This document shows positions 25,838 to 34,186 of a stretch of 59,690 nucleotides of DNA, piece after piece. The first letter of the stretch is position 1. Each line of letters begins with the position of its first letter. A program made the translations under genes and the position numbers. Origin of the DNA: Bacillota bacterium (GTDB lineage Bacteria; Bacillota; Bacilli; Paenibacillales; Paenibacillaceae); NCBI GenBank assembly GCA_023386495.1, contig JAEWJS010000044.1:1-59690 (forward strand), read 5' to 3'. The notes below the pieces were generated by a model. The model worked only from the letters and a program-made list of their open reading frames with translations. It was not told where the DNA came from and made no database searches.

Positions 25838-25866
25838 TTGTAATGTGAATTCGCACAGGATATGGT
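25838..25866 (+). promoter_or_regulatory. Possible promoter of the large secreted protein gene
   Basis: TTGTAA (25838-25843), a 17-base spacer and TATGGT (25861-25866). Each box matches consensus at about four of six positions. A 7-bp inverted repeat, GTAAGCT and AGCTTAC, follows in the presumed 5' leader. Confidence 0.4.
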
Positions 25867-25935
25867 AAGCTATCTGTAAAATCGCTAGAAATGCGAGCTT
25901 ACTAGTTTATCGATAGAATGGAGTGTCGGTTTACC

Positions 25936-28900
25936 ATGTCCAAGAAACGTCCATCAAGCAAGAAAGGGACTCATCGCCGCAAGCTGCGCATGCTGCCCGC
26001 CATGGTTGCGGCAGCCCCGCTCGCCATCGGCGTGCCCGCTGTCGTCAGTGCGGCTGAAGCGCCGCCCACGGGCGTGCAGGTTCCGATCCCATTACCTTCG
26101 GAGAATGGAGGCGTAGTCGTTGGAGATCAATCCCACTTCACGCCAATCCAATCCGCGAACGGCAACAACCTGAAAGTCGGCGAGTCGATTACCATTGACT
26201 TGGACGAGTACTTCCAAGATGCGGAAGGCTTTCTCATCTACGTGCAGAACCCGACCGTAGCCGACGTGACCACGTTGAGCGGGGATCTGTATGTCGGGGC
26301 GAAGCGAACAGGAACGACGCTCGTGAACGTAATGGCCTATAACGATAATCAACAGTTTGTCGACGCTGAGCGGTTTCGGGTGACGGTGGATCCGAACCCA
26401 TTGCTGGATTCGGACGGCAACGGCTTCGATATCCAAGACGCAGCCAAGGCTGTGCGGGCGATGAGCGGCCTGTCGGACGCCGTGAAGAAAGAAGCCGCAC
26501 GCACGGTGCTACGCTCCGCAGAGTCATTCCTGGACTTGCCGAATCGCTCGCCCGAAGGCCGTGCAGAGCCGATTGAACGCTTCGTTCCAGAACGCATGAG
26601 CACCGTACTGTACTTGGATGACTTTTTCGGAGATCCGGATGGCGATGTATTGAATTATGCAATTGATTCCGTTGCAACCTTCCCTTCTAGCAGCACGGTA
26701 GCGGACTATACGATCAATGATAATGGCCAGCTCGAGATCAATGCCTCCTCCTACAACACCGGAAGCTCCACGGTCACGATCCGCGCGACGGATCCTGACG
26801 GCCTGTCGGTCACGCAGCAACTCCAGGTGAAGCTGATCAATCTCGAGTTTGCTCCTGTCATCAACAACATCGATAATCGAGAGACCGATGAGGATACTTC
26901 GTTGACGTTTGAATTTAGCATTCGTGATAATGACGGCGACTCGGTTACGCTCACGGCCGCATCGAGCGACCAGGAGTTGATCCCAGACAGCGGCATTCAG
27001 ATTACGGGCACTGGCGATAGCCGTACCATCACCGTTACGCCTGCCGCCAACCAGCATGGTGAGGCTACCATCGAGCTGACCGCGACAGACAGTACGGGCC
27101 TCACGGCAAAAAAATCGTTCACCGTTACCGTGAATCCGGTGAACGATGCTCCTGTTCCTTATGCGCCTACAGTCGAACTCAACGTTCCAGAGCATTCGAC
27201 CAGCTTCATTAAGATGAAAGACTTTTTCACCGATCCCGATGGCGACACCCTTACTTACTCGGTGGTAGGGAGCTTGCCTTCGAGCAGTACCGTTGCGCAT
27301 TTCAACTTCACTAGCGGCACGCTTACAATTAATTCCTACACCTATAATACAGACAACTCCACGGTCACGATCCGCGCGACGGATCCTTACGACTTTTCGG
27401 TTACGCAGCAATTCCGAGTGACGCTCGTGAATCGAGAGCTTCCTCCTGCCATTGAGAGTATCGGGAATCAGACGATGAATGAAGACACCACGTTGACGGT
27501 CAACGCTACCGTTCGCGATTACGACGGCGACTCGGTTACGCTCACGGCCACATCGAGCAAACAGGAGTTAATTCCAAACAGCGGCATTCAAATTACGGGC
27601 ACTGGCGATAGCCGTACCATCACCGTTACGCCTGCCGCTAATCAGCATGGGGAGGCCGACATTACACTTACCGCGACCGACAGCACAGGCCGCACGGCAA
27701 GCACATCGTTCACGATAACCGTGGATCCGGTGAACGATGTGCCGTCGATCAGCGCGATCTCGGACAAAGAGACCGAAGAGGATACGCCATTGTCGTTCGA
27801 CTTCACGGTCAGCAATCCCGATTATGACCTTACTGATCTCGCAATAACGTGGACCTCGAGCAACGAATCGCTCGTCCCGAACGCGAACATTGCCATTACG
27901 GGAACGGGCGAGACCCGGACGATTACGCTGACGCCTGCTGCTGATGCACACGGCGATGCAACGATCACATTGCGAGCAACGGACGGGGATGGCGATTATG
28001 TCGAACAAACTTTTGACCTTACGGTGACAGCCGTGCACGATGCTCCTGTCTTAACCGAAGGCGCTACGCTATCGATGGAGGTCACTGAGAGTGTTTTCAG
28101 AATCTTTACTGTGGCTGAACTATCCTATCAAGGCGCTGAGACCCCTGAAGCACCGATCACCTTCACGATCACGAAGCTTCCTGAGCATGGTATGTTGAAG
28201 ATCAATGACGGAGCCGTCTATGAAGACGGGACGCCCGGCACCTTTGTGAACGGTACGTTTACGCTCGAAGATGTCGAGAACGGCAAGGTGCTCTATCAGC
28301 ATGACGGCGGCGAATCCGCAACCGACTCCTTCGAATTCGTCGTATCGGACGGCATCGCGGAGACAGCGACGCAGACCTTCAACTTGTCGATCCTGCCGCT
28401 TAACGACGCGCCGCTCCCGACAGAGAGCCCGACGTCCATGTTCTTCCGCCCCGGTCAGCAGATCGTCATCGATCTCGATGAACTGTTCACGGACCCGGAT
28501 GGGGATTCGCTGACTTACACTGACGTCTCGGTTGGCAGTAACCCTTACAATGCCAGCATCGATGGTCACACGCTGACGCTGGTGGCCGACAGCATGACAC
28601 CGAACAGTGAGGTCACGATCAAAGCGACTGACCCGAGCGAAGAGTGGGCTGAAAGAAGCCTTAACATCACGAATCTGACCACATACACCGATCTTCGCGA
28701 TACGCTGATTGGGATTAGCGATACTTATTTGACGTCGTATAAGCTTGAGACCGTCTTCCTCTCGTCATCCATGTTCACGTTCACCGCCGAATCTGACGAC
28801 GAGACGATTGTATCTGCTTCCGTCCGCTTGAACGACGAGGAGAATCCCGTTCTGGAGCTGAAGGGCCGCCGTGCTGGCAATAGTACTGTTCGCGTCATCG

Positions 28901-29814
28901 GGACGAATGCTTACGGCACTCGAGTGATCGACGGCTTCGTCGTCACGGTCGCGCCGATCGAAGTTACTCCGATCGCGCCCGTGCCGGTTGTATCCAACGG
29001 CGATGGCGATATCATCGGTACGTTCGATGTCACGGATATTTTCACAGGAGCAACTTCATACCGCTTTACGTACTCTCCGAACAGCTTGACGTTGTCAACG
29101 AGCAATACGGCGATGGTCGAGCCAGGAATGTGGGTCACGGATACGCAGTTTACAGTGGAAAAGGGATACTTCCTTGAGCCGGTCCTCATCGAGGCAAAGA
29201 ATGCCGCCGAACAGATTGTATCCTATGTGCTGACTTTCGATGAAGCGCCTGAATATATCGGTAATGAATTCATATCGGATACGCTTGTCGTGCAGCGCGA
29301 CAATCAATTCTATTTCAACCCGATCTTCCCGGAACCGTTATTCCATGATGAGAACCCGGACACGCTGCAATACAACGTTCATATCGAGAATGAACCCGGC
29401 ATTGCGAGCGTAGGTCCGGCCGAGAACGGCTTGTTCCCGATATCGGGCATTAACACCGGCATCATTACCGTTACGTTGTCAGCCACGGACGAGAACGGCA
29501 GCTCCGGATATCACGAATTCACGCTCTACGTCGTGGATGAAGTGTTGGAATTCGAAGGAAACGATTCCAGTGCAATCATTGATATTAGGGACTTTGCTGC
29601 CATCACTGACCCATCTGCCACGATCATGATCGATAACATGAACGAGATTGATTCTAACGCCGTAGTTAGTATTGTCGATCACGAAGACGGTACCTTCACC
29701 ATCAATCAGCTTAATCCTTATCCCGGCGAGCAAGCGGTCATCTTCCGCGTCCAAGAAGGCGCTAATACGCCGATTACGGTCATCATCTATGTCATCACGC
29801 AAGAGACCGCGTAA
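25936..29814 (+). CDS. Large secreted protein with tandem cadherin-like domains
   Basis: A 1292-residue secreted protein. A basic N-terminus and hydrophobic core end at VVSA-AEA (about residue 39), a signal peptide. Near 158-168 a dockerin/EF-hand-like loop, DSDGNGFDIQD, is followed by a helix. Then come bacterial cadherin-like (tandem-95 type) modules at about 212-303, 308-406, 407-504, 506-604 and 605-706, each ending near VNDAP/VHDAP, and a CSPG-like (cadherin_3) module at about 708-819. Another DPDGDSLTY module follows, then a less typical beta-rich C-terminus. Asp-rich loops suggest calcium binding. No LPXTG, SLH or other anchor is visible. The stop overlaps the start of a glycosyltransferase (TAATG). 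Likely a surface or matrix adhesin; that role is inferred. Confidence 0.85.
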   Translation: MSKKRPSSKKGTHRRKLRMLPAMVAAAPLAIGVPAVVSAAEAPPTGVQVPIPLPSENGGVVVGDQSHFTPIQSANGNNLKVGESITIDLDEYFQDAEGFLIYVQNPTVADVTTLSGDLYVGAKRTGTTLVNVMAYNDNQQFVDAERFRVTVDPNPLLDSDGNGFDIQDAAKAVRAMSGLSDAVKKEAARTVLRSAESFLDLPNRSPEGRAEPIERFVPERMSTVLYLDDFFGDPDGDVLNYAIDSVATFPSSSTVADYTINDNGQLEINASSYNTGSSTVTIRATDPDGLSVTQQLQVKLINLEFAPVINNIDNRETDEDTSLTFEFSIRDNDGDSVTLTAASSDQELIPDSGIQITGTGDSRTITVTPAANQHGEATIELTATDSTGLTAKKSFTVTVNPVNDAPVPYAPTVELNVPEHSTSFIKMKDFFTDPDGDTLTYSVVGSLPSSSTVAHFNFTSGTLTINSYTYNTDNSTVTIRATDPYDFSVTQQFRVTLVNRELPPAIESIGNQTMNEDTTLTVNATVRDYDGDSVTLTATSSKQELIPNSGIQITGTGDSRTITVTPAANQHGEADITLTATDSTGRTASTSFTITVDPVNDVPSISAISDKETEEDTPLSFDFTVSNPDYDLTDLAITWTSSNESLVPNANIAITGTGETRTITLTPAADAHGDATITLRATDGDGDYVEQTFDLTVTAVHDAPVLTEGATLSMEVTESVFRIFTVAELSYQGAETPEAPITFTITKLPEHGMLKINDGAVYEDGTPGTFVNGTFTLEDVENGKVLYQHDGGESATDSFEFVVSDGIAETATQTFNLSILPLNDAPLPTESPTSMFFRPGQQIVIDLDELFTDPDGDSLTYTDVSVGSNPYNASIDGHTLTLVADSMTPNSEVTIKATDPSEEWAERSLNITNLTTYTDLRDTLIGISDTYLTSYKLETVFLSSSMFTFTAESDDETIVSASVRLNDEENPVLELKGRRAGNSTVRVIGTNAYGTRVIDGFVVTVAPIEVTPIAPVPVVSNGDGDIIGTFDVTDIFTGATSYRFTYSPNSLTLSTSNTAMVEPGMWVTDTQFTVEKGYFLEPVLIEAKNAAEQIVSYVLTFDEAPEYIGNEFISDTLVVQRDNQFYFNPIFPEPLFHDENPDTLQYNVHIENEPGIASVGPAENGLFPISGINTGIITVTLSATDENGSSGYHEFTLYVVDEVLEFEGNDSSAIIDIRDFAAITDPSATIMIDNMNEIDSNAVVSIVDHEDGTFTINQLNPYPGEQAVIFRVQEGANTPITVIIYVITQETA
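26767..27651 (+). repeat. 591-base internal duplication in the cadherin-like gene
   Basis: Sequence from 26767 onwards recurs at 27358 with a constant offset of 591 bases (197 codons, two domains). Long identical DNA runs include the ACGATCCGCGCGACGGATCC block, GACTCGGTTACGCTCACGGC, and ATTACGGGCACTGGCGATAG. A more diverged third copy of the last block lies near 27896. High identity at the DNA level points to recent duplication or ongoing recombination. Confidence 0.8.
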
Positions 29815-31229
29815 TGACGCGCACATCGGATATCGCAACCGCATTGCAAGAACAGCGTTACGAGGAGGCGGAGCAGCTCGCGATCGCCTCCCTGCGCCGA
29901 TCGCCGCTCCAAGCCCAGGCTTGGGTGCATCTCGGCGAAGCGCTGCTCCGGCAGGGCTGCGGCGATGCTGCCAGGCATGTATTCGAACGCGCCTGGCTGC
30001 TGGATCCGCAAGCCGCTTGGGTGCCTGCCGTGCAGCACGCATTGACGGAGGCGGCAGCCGGACCGGCTCGACCTGACGTGCATGCGCTGCTCCGTGTCCC
30101 GAACGTGAAGGTGACGGCAGCGGTCATGACATGTAACGACGCACGGACGATCGTCCGATGCGTGAGCAGCTTAATCGAGGCCGTCGACGAAATCGTCATT
30201 CTCGATTCCGATTCTACGGACGGCACGCTGGCGCTGATCCAAGACATGCCGAAGGTCAGAATCATCCGTCATGTCCCGCTCGACGATGATTTTGCGGGCA
30301 AGCGCAACCGCGGCCTGGACCACTTCGACGGCGATTGGGTCATCTGGGTTGATGCCGACGAATCGCTATTCCCGGAGGACGTCGCAATCGTGCGCCAAGC
30401 CGCTGGCCTGTTCGACAGCGCGCCGCTGCCGCCCATCCTCAGCATATGCCAGGTCAATTCCATTCAAGGCAAGGAAGTGCGGGACTACTCGCTGCCTCGC
30501 ATGTTTCCGCTAAGGCGCGGACTTCGCTATCACGGCAGAGTGCATGAACAAGTCGTCCTCGAAGGCACACCGCTGTTCGAAGACGGCACGTTCCGGCGTT
30601 CCGTCCGGATCAGGCTGCGGCATGACGGCTACGAGCCGGATGTCATGAAGCGCCGAGACAAGCTGAACCGCAATCTGCGCCTCCTGCGCATGATGGTCGA
30701 CGAAGAACCCGACAATCCGGGATGGATGCTGTACTACGGCCGGGAGCTGCTCGGAAGCGGAGACGCCGATCAAGCGCTGACGATACTCGCTCGGGCGGAG
30801 GAGCTTGCCAATCGAACGCCGTTATTCGGCCGGTTAGTCGAGATCCTAACGCTCATGGGCTCGATTCACATGCAGCGCAAGTCCTACGATGCCGTCGAAC
30901 AAGTCTGTCTGCGTGCCCTCAAGGCTTCACCCGACTACCCGGACGCGCAGTATATGCTCGCCCAAGCCCGGATGCGCAAGGCGGTTATCCTCATGCAGGA
31001 CGCGGAGCGTCACCTGCATCAGGCCAAAGCCTCCTTCGCAACCTACAGAGGCACGGTCACGGCCGACCGCGCGATCGCCGAATGGAAGGCGGATCTCGCG
31101 CTGGCCGATCTTGCCCTGCTGGCCGGCAAGCGGGCGGAAGCGATCCACAGATACGAGCAGATCTGCCAGCGTCATCCCGAGCTCGCAATCGTACGCCAGA
31201 AGCTGGATAAGCTGCTCTCACCCGAATAA
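29814..31229 (+). CDS. TPR-containing family 2 glycosyltransferase
   Basis: A 471-residue cytoplasmic protein. Residues about 1-80 form TPR-like helices (EEAEQLAIASLRRSP, HLGEALLRQG). Residues about 98-300 are a GT-A family 2 domain with VTAAVMTCNDARTIVRCV, the sugar-nucleotide site DSDSTDGT and the metal-binding VDADES near 179-184. Residues about 300-470 are again helical repeats. This build resembles SunS-like and other protein-modifying transferases. Its ATG overlaps the stop of the large secreted protein gene (TAATG), so the two are translationally coupled. I infer that it glycosylates that protein or a related surface structure. A strong terminator follows. Confidence 0.85.
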   Translation: MTRTSDIATALQEQRYEEAEQLAIASLRRSPLQAQAWVHLGEALLRQGCGDAARHVFERAWLLDPQAAWVPAVQHALTEAAAGPARPDVHALLRVPNVKVTAAVMTCNDARTIVRCVSSLIEAVDEIVILDSDSTDGTLALIQDMPKVRIIRHVPLDDDFAGKRNRGLDHFDGDWVIWVDADESLFPEDVAIVRQAAGLFDSAPLPPILSICQVNSIQGKEVRDYSLPRMFPLRRGLRYHGRVHEQVVLEGTPLFEDGTFRRSVRIRLRHDGYEPDVMKRRDKLNRNLRLLRMMVDEEPDNPGWMLYYGRELLGSGDADQALTILARAEELANRTPLFGRLVEILTLMGSIHMQRKSYDAVEQVCLRALKASPDYPDAQYMLAQARMRKAVILMQDAERHLHQAKASFATYRGTVTADRAIAEWKADLALADLALLAGKRAEAIHRYEQICQRHPELAIVRQKLDKLLSPE

Positions 31230-31269
31230 GAAGAAGCGCAGGACCATCGCGTCCTGCGCTTCTTCTTAT
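31225..31269. terminator. Bidirectional terminator
   Basis: TAAGAAGAAGCGCAGGAC and its full complement GTCCTGCGCTTCTTCTTA enclose a six-base loop. It overlaps the stops of the glycosyltransferase (plus) and the lipoprotein (minus) and can serve both. Confidence 0.85.
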
Positions 31270-31958
31270 TCGGGCAACTCCGGCACGTACCGAATGGACC
31301 TTAGCATCTCCACGAACACCGGCAGCACGTCGGCCTGCTCGGCTGCCCGGTAACTGAACCGCACGATCATCTTGTTCCCTCGGTCCTCGAATGCCCAATA
31401 ATCCTCGTAGATCAATTCGCGGTCATTGACGCTGCCGACGTATTCCGCATATTCGACGAGCTCCGGATTCGTAAAGTTATAGTCCGGCAGTACCTGCCCT
31501 TCCTCGAACAAGGTGAATATGCCGCGCTCCCCCATCCACCACTCGGATCCGTCCTCGAAGTCCCGCTTCTCGACCCCGGCCCCTTCCGGGATATAGAAGC
31601 CGTAGGGCTTCATGGGATCTTGCATGAAGGTTGCCTCGTACGGTTCGCCATCGCGCTCCGCGATGCTTGCCGTTCCGACGTAGACAGGCAGCTCTTCGGG
31701 CAACAGCGGAGTGGAGCGATCGCCTGCCTCCTCCCCTTGCCCTTCCCCTCCCTCTGTCTCTCCTTCATGATCCGCAACCGCATTTGCACCAGTCGCGACG
31801 TCCACGGCGTTGCGATTGCCGCCCCCATCTATCGCCGTCGATCCATTGTCTCGTTCATTACCGCCGCTTGCACATCCGCTAACCACCAGCAATACAAAGA
31901 ATGCCAGCATCCACGCGCTTCCCGTTCTCCGACCGTTCCTCCTGCTGATCCGTTCCAT
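31266..31958 (-). CDS. Predicted lipoprotein
   Basis: A 230-residue protein from the ATG at 31958 (GAGGTGAGG upstream). After a basic start, a hydrophobic stretch ends in the lipobox VVSGC with Cys29, so it should be lipid-anchored outside the membrane. A polar Gly/Asn/Glu-rich linker (about 30-85) precedes a globular domain (about 90-230) containing PEELPVYVGTASIAER and, near the end, VLPVFVEMLRSIRYV. I do not recognise a named family. It is divergent from the aminoglycoside kinase-like gene. Confidence 0.8.
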   Translation of the reverse strand: MERISRRNGRRTGSAWMLAFFVLLVVSGCASGGNERDNGSTAIDGGGNRNAVDVATGANAVADHEGETEGGEGQGEEAGDRSTPLLPEELPVYVGTASIAERDGEPYEATFMQDPMKPYGFYIPEGAGVEKRDFEDGSEWWMGERGIFTLFEEGQVLPDYNFTNPELVEYAEYVGSVNDRELIYEDYWAFEDRGNKMIVRFSYRAAEQADVLPVFVEMLRSIRYVPELPE

Positions 31959-32061
31959 CTCTCGCCTCACCTCATTCGTATAGACGACTCGCCCGGCCAG
32001 CAGGTTACACGTATAATGGTAACAATCGTACAAGTACATTCCGCTAAGGAGGCTCCGCCGC

Positions 32062-32856
32062 ATGCCTGAACCTACCGTTCCCGTTCCTGCCAATCTGCCG
32101 TCCGACTTTCCCGCGTGGTCACTAGCCGCGACTTGGGAAGAGGATACGATCGGCGAATCTTCTTGCGATGTCTATCGCATAACCGCACCGGACGGCACGA
32201 CCGCTTACGCGAAAATCGGTCCGGCCGGCCACCTCGCAGCCGACCGCGTAATCCTCGACTGGTTGCTCGATAAACCGCTGCCCGTACCGCAACTGCTCTA
32301 CTCCAACACGGCTTCCGAACGGGACTTCATGCTCATGACCGCGATCGAAGGCGAGCATGCGGCAAGCGACAGCAATCTCGCAGCACCGGAGCGGACAGTC
32401 GTGCTGTATGCGGAAGCGCTGCGCCGGATTCACGCAATGCCGGCCGCCGACTGCCCGATCGATCGGCGCCTTGACGCGGTGCTCAGCGAGGCCGCCGATC
32501 GCATCCGGTTCGGCCTGGTCGATCTCGATGACTTCGAGCCGGCCAATCACGGCCGTTCACCTGAGGAACTGCTCGCGGAACTCCGGGACACTCGCCCGGA
32601 GCGCGAAGAGCTTGTGTTCACGCACGGCGATTATTGCATGCCGAACCTCATGCTCTGGGACGGCGCGATCAGCGGCATTATCGATTGGGGAAGCGGCGGC
32701 ATCGCCGACCGCTACCAGGACGTTGCGCTGGCCGTTCGCAGCCTAAGGCACAACAAGCTCGCAGACTACGTCCCCTTGTTCCTTCGCACCTACGGAATCG
32801 AAGACCCGGACCTCGCGCGCATTCGTTACTATATCCTGCTGGACGAGTTCTTCTGA
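32062..32856 (+). CDS. APH(3')-like aminoglycoside phosphotransferase
   Basis: A 264-residue kinase, the same length as APH(3')-IIIa. Family motifs fall at the same residue numbers: HGDYCMPN with catalytic D190 and N195, and IIDWGSGG with metal-binding D208. ADRYQDVALAVRSL follows and the C-terminus reads YYILLDEFF. The nucleotide-binding Lys is in AYAKIGP (about K51). The helix that carries the conserved partner Glu in APH(3')-IIIa reads HLAADRVILDWL here, with no obvious Glu. AAGGAGG supports the ATG. APH(3') enzymes phosphorylate kanamycin/neomycin-type drugs; whether this chromosomal copy does so is unproven. Confidence 0.85.
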   Translation: MPEPTVPVPANLPSDFPAWSLAATWEEDTIGESSCDVYRITAPDGTTAYAKIGPAGHLAADRVILDWLLDKPLPVPQLLYSNTASERDFMLMTAIEGEHAASDSNLAAPERTVVLYAEALRRIHAMPAADCPIDRRLDAVLSEAADRIRFGLVDLDDFEPANHGRSPEELLAELRDTRPEREELVFTHGDYCMPNLMLWDGAISGIIDWGSGGIADRYQDVALAVRSLRHNKLADYVPLFLRTYGIEDPDLARIRYYILLDEFF

Positions 32857-32891
32857 GCGCGCCCGGCATCGCTTGTGCACATAATCAATAA

Positions 32892-32914
32892 CCCCGCGGC
32901 CGGTGGCCGCGGGG
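32892..32914. terminator. GC-rich hairpin between convergent genes
   Basis: CCCCGCGGCC, a three-base loop and GGCCGCGGGG form a perfect 10-bp stem. On the minus strand it is followed by TTATTGATTAT. It lies between the kinase stop and the acidic protein stop and fits a terminator for the latter. Confidence 0.65.
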
Positions 32915-32946
32915 CGTAAGTTAAGCATGATGTCGGGGAGATTCGA

Positions 32947-33189
32947 CTACTCTTCTTCTGCTGCGCTTGCTTCAGCTTCGGCGTCCGCTTCGGCTTCCGC
33001 AGCCGCTTCTTCGGCTGCTTCATCCACCGCTTCGTCTGCTGCATCGTCAGCAGCCTCTTCGGCTTCCGCTTCTTCCTCCGCTTCTTCTGCGTCTTCGAGA
33101 ACTGCGTCGTCAGCAGCCTCTTCCTGCTCTTCCTGTTCCGTGTCTTCTGCCAATTCCAGACCCGTTACTTCCAATTCTTGCTCTCCCAT
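32947..33189 (-). CDS. Small extremely acidic low-complexity protein
   Basis: An 80-residue protein made almost only of Glu, Ala and Asp after a short start (MGEQELEVTGLELAEDTEQ). It contains runs such as EEAEEEAEAEEAADD and ends ASAAEEE. There are no aromatic residues, no Cys, Lys or Arg and no His. GGAGG lies seven bases before the ATG, which argues for a real gene rather than a chance frame. The opposite strand is open too, as a Ser/Ala-rich frame without a binding site. It is probably disordered or a single long acidic helix. Function unknown; a metal or cation buffer, nucleic acid mimic or chaperone-like role are only possibilities. Confidence 0.65.
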   Translation of the reverse strand: MGEQELEVTGLELAEDTEQEEQEEAADDAVLEDAEEAEEEAEAEEAADDAADEAVDEAAEEAAAEAEADAEAEASAAEEE

Positions 33190-33330
33190 GCGAATCCCTC
33201 CATCATTATCATATCGTTTGTGCTGCTCCTTCAGTATACGCTTGTACCGATGCGCATCCTGTCGGTTGATGGAGTCGAATATTAATTTTTAATTACGCTT
33301 CCATTACCGTTCGTCGAACATGTCCAGGTG

Positions 33331-34146
33331 CTATTCGATGCCGTACAATGTCCGCGTATTCCGCAGCAGTCGAGCGGCCACGTCCGTAACCTCGAGCCCC
33401 TTGATCGCCGCGATCTCCCGCACGACATCCCCGGCCATCGCCGGATTCGTCTGCTGCCCTGAGTAGGGCCCTTCATGCGGCCACGGGCCGTCCGTCTCTG
33501 CCATGAGGAGCTCGATCGGATAGCGCTTCGCCAGTTCCCGAATCTCCGGCTCATACGCGACGTCCGGGGTAATCGACACATAGTAGCCGCGCGCGATCAT
33601 CCGCTCGATCGCGGCCTCGGGTCCCTTGAACCAATGAAAATGCGCCCACCTGACGCCGTGCCGCTCCATAATGGCGCAAGCCTTCTCCGCATCCTCGTAG
33701 ACCGCGTGCAGCGCGATCGGACGATCCAGCTCCGCAGCCAGCGCCGCGAAGCGGTCCAGCAGCTCGAGGTACGGCGTTTCGTCGAAGCGACCGCCTCCGG
33801 CCTCGATTTCCGATCGCGTATAGTATGGCAGCCCGACCTCGCCGACCGCGAACGCTTCGCCTGCCGCATGGCGCTCGCGAATCCACGCGAACAGCGCCGC
33901 TTCTTCCGCCGCATCCGGAACCGGCTGCTCCGGATGATAGCCGTAGGCCGGCATAATCCGCCCGGGATAGGCCGCAGCCAATGCCCGATTATCCTCGCAG
34001 GATGCCAGGTTCATCGACACGGCCACCACGGCCTCCGTACCGGCGGCGAACGCCGCCTCCAGCAGCGGCTTCCGCTCTTCCGGCTCATACTTGTCGACAT
34101 GGATATGCGCATCGATCCAGCCGATGCTCCCGTCCCCCATTGCCAC
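33331..34146 (-). CDS. TatD-like metal-dependent hydrolase
   Basis: A 271-residue TIM-barrel amidohydrolase of the TatD family (DNase-like). Metal ligands fit DAHIHVDKY (N-terminal HxH), GEVGLPYY (Glu), ALHAVYED (His), AHFHWFKG (His) and AETDGPWP (Asp). The second motif has Pro where the family commonly has Asp (GEIGLDY), and the third lacks the usual Arg-Asp, so it belongs to a divergent subgroup and is not the standard tatD/yabD gene. The start is either GTG 34146 or ATG 34140. DNase or quality-control function is inferred from the family only. Confidence 0.85.
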   Translation of the reverse strand: MAMGDGSIGWIDAHIHVDKYEPEERKPLLEAAFAAGTEAVVAVSMNLASCEDNRALAAAYPGRIMPAYGYHPEQPVPDAAEEAALFAWIRERHAAGEAFAVGEVGLPYYTRSEIEAGGGRFDETPYLELLDRFAALAAELDRPIALHAVYEDAEKACAIMERHGVRWAHFHWFKGPEAAIERMIARGYYVSITPDVAYEPEIRELAKRYPIELLMAETDGPWPHEGPYSGQQTNPAMAGDVVREIAAIKGLEVTDVAARLLRNTRTLYGIE

Positions 34147-34186
34147 TGTCGTTCATCCCCTTCTCACTAATGCCTATCCCGCCACC

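Noticed and set aside
32903..33292. Ser/Ala-rich plus-strand frame opposite the acidic protein
   Set aside because: No ribosome binding site, whereas the minus-strand frame has GGAGG at ideal spacing and a downstream hairpin.
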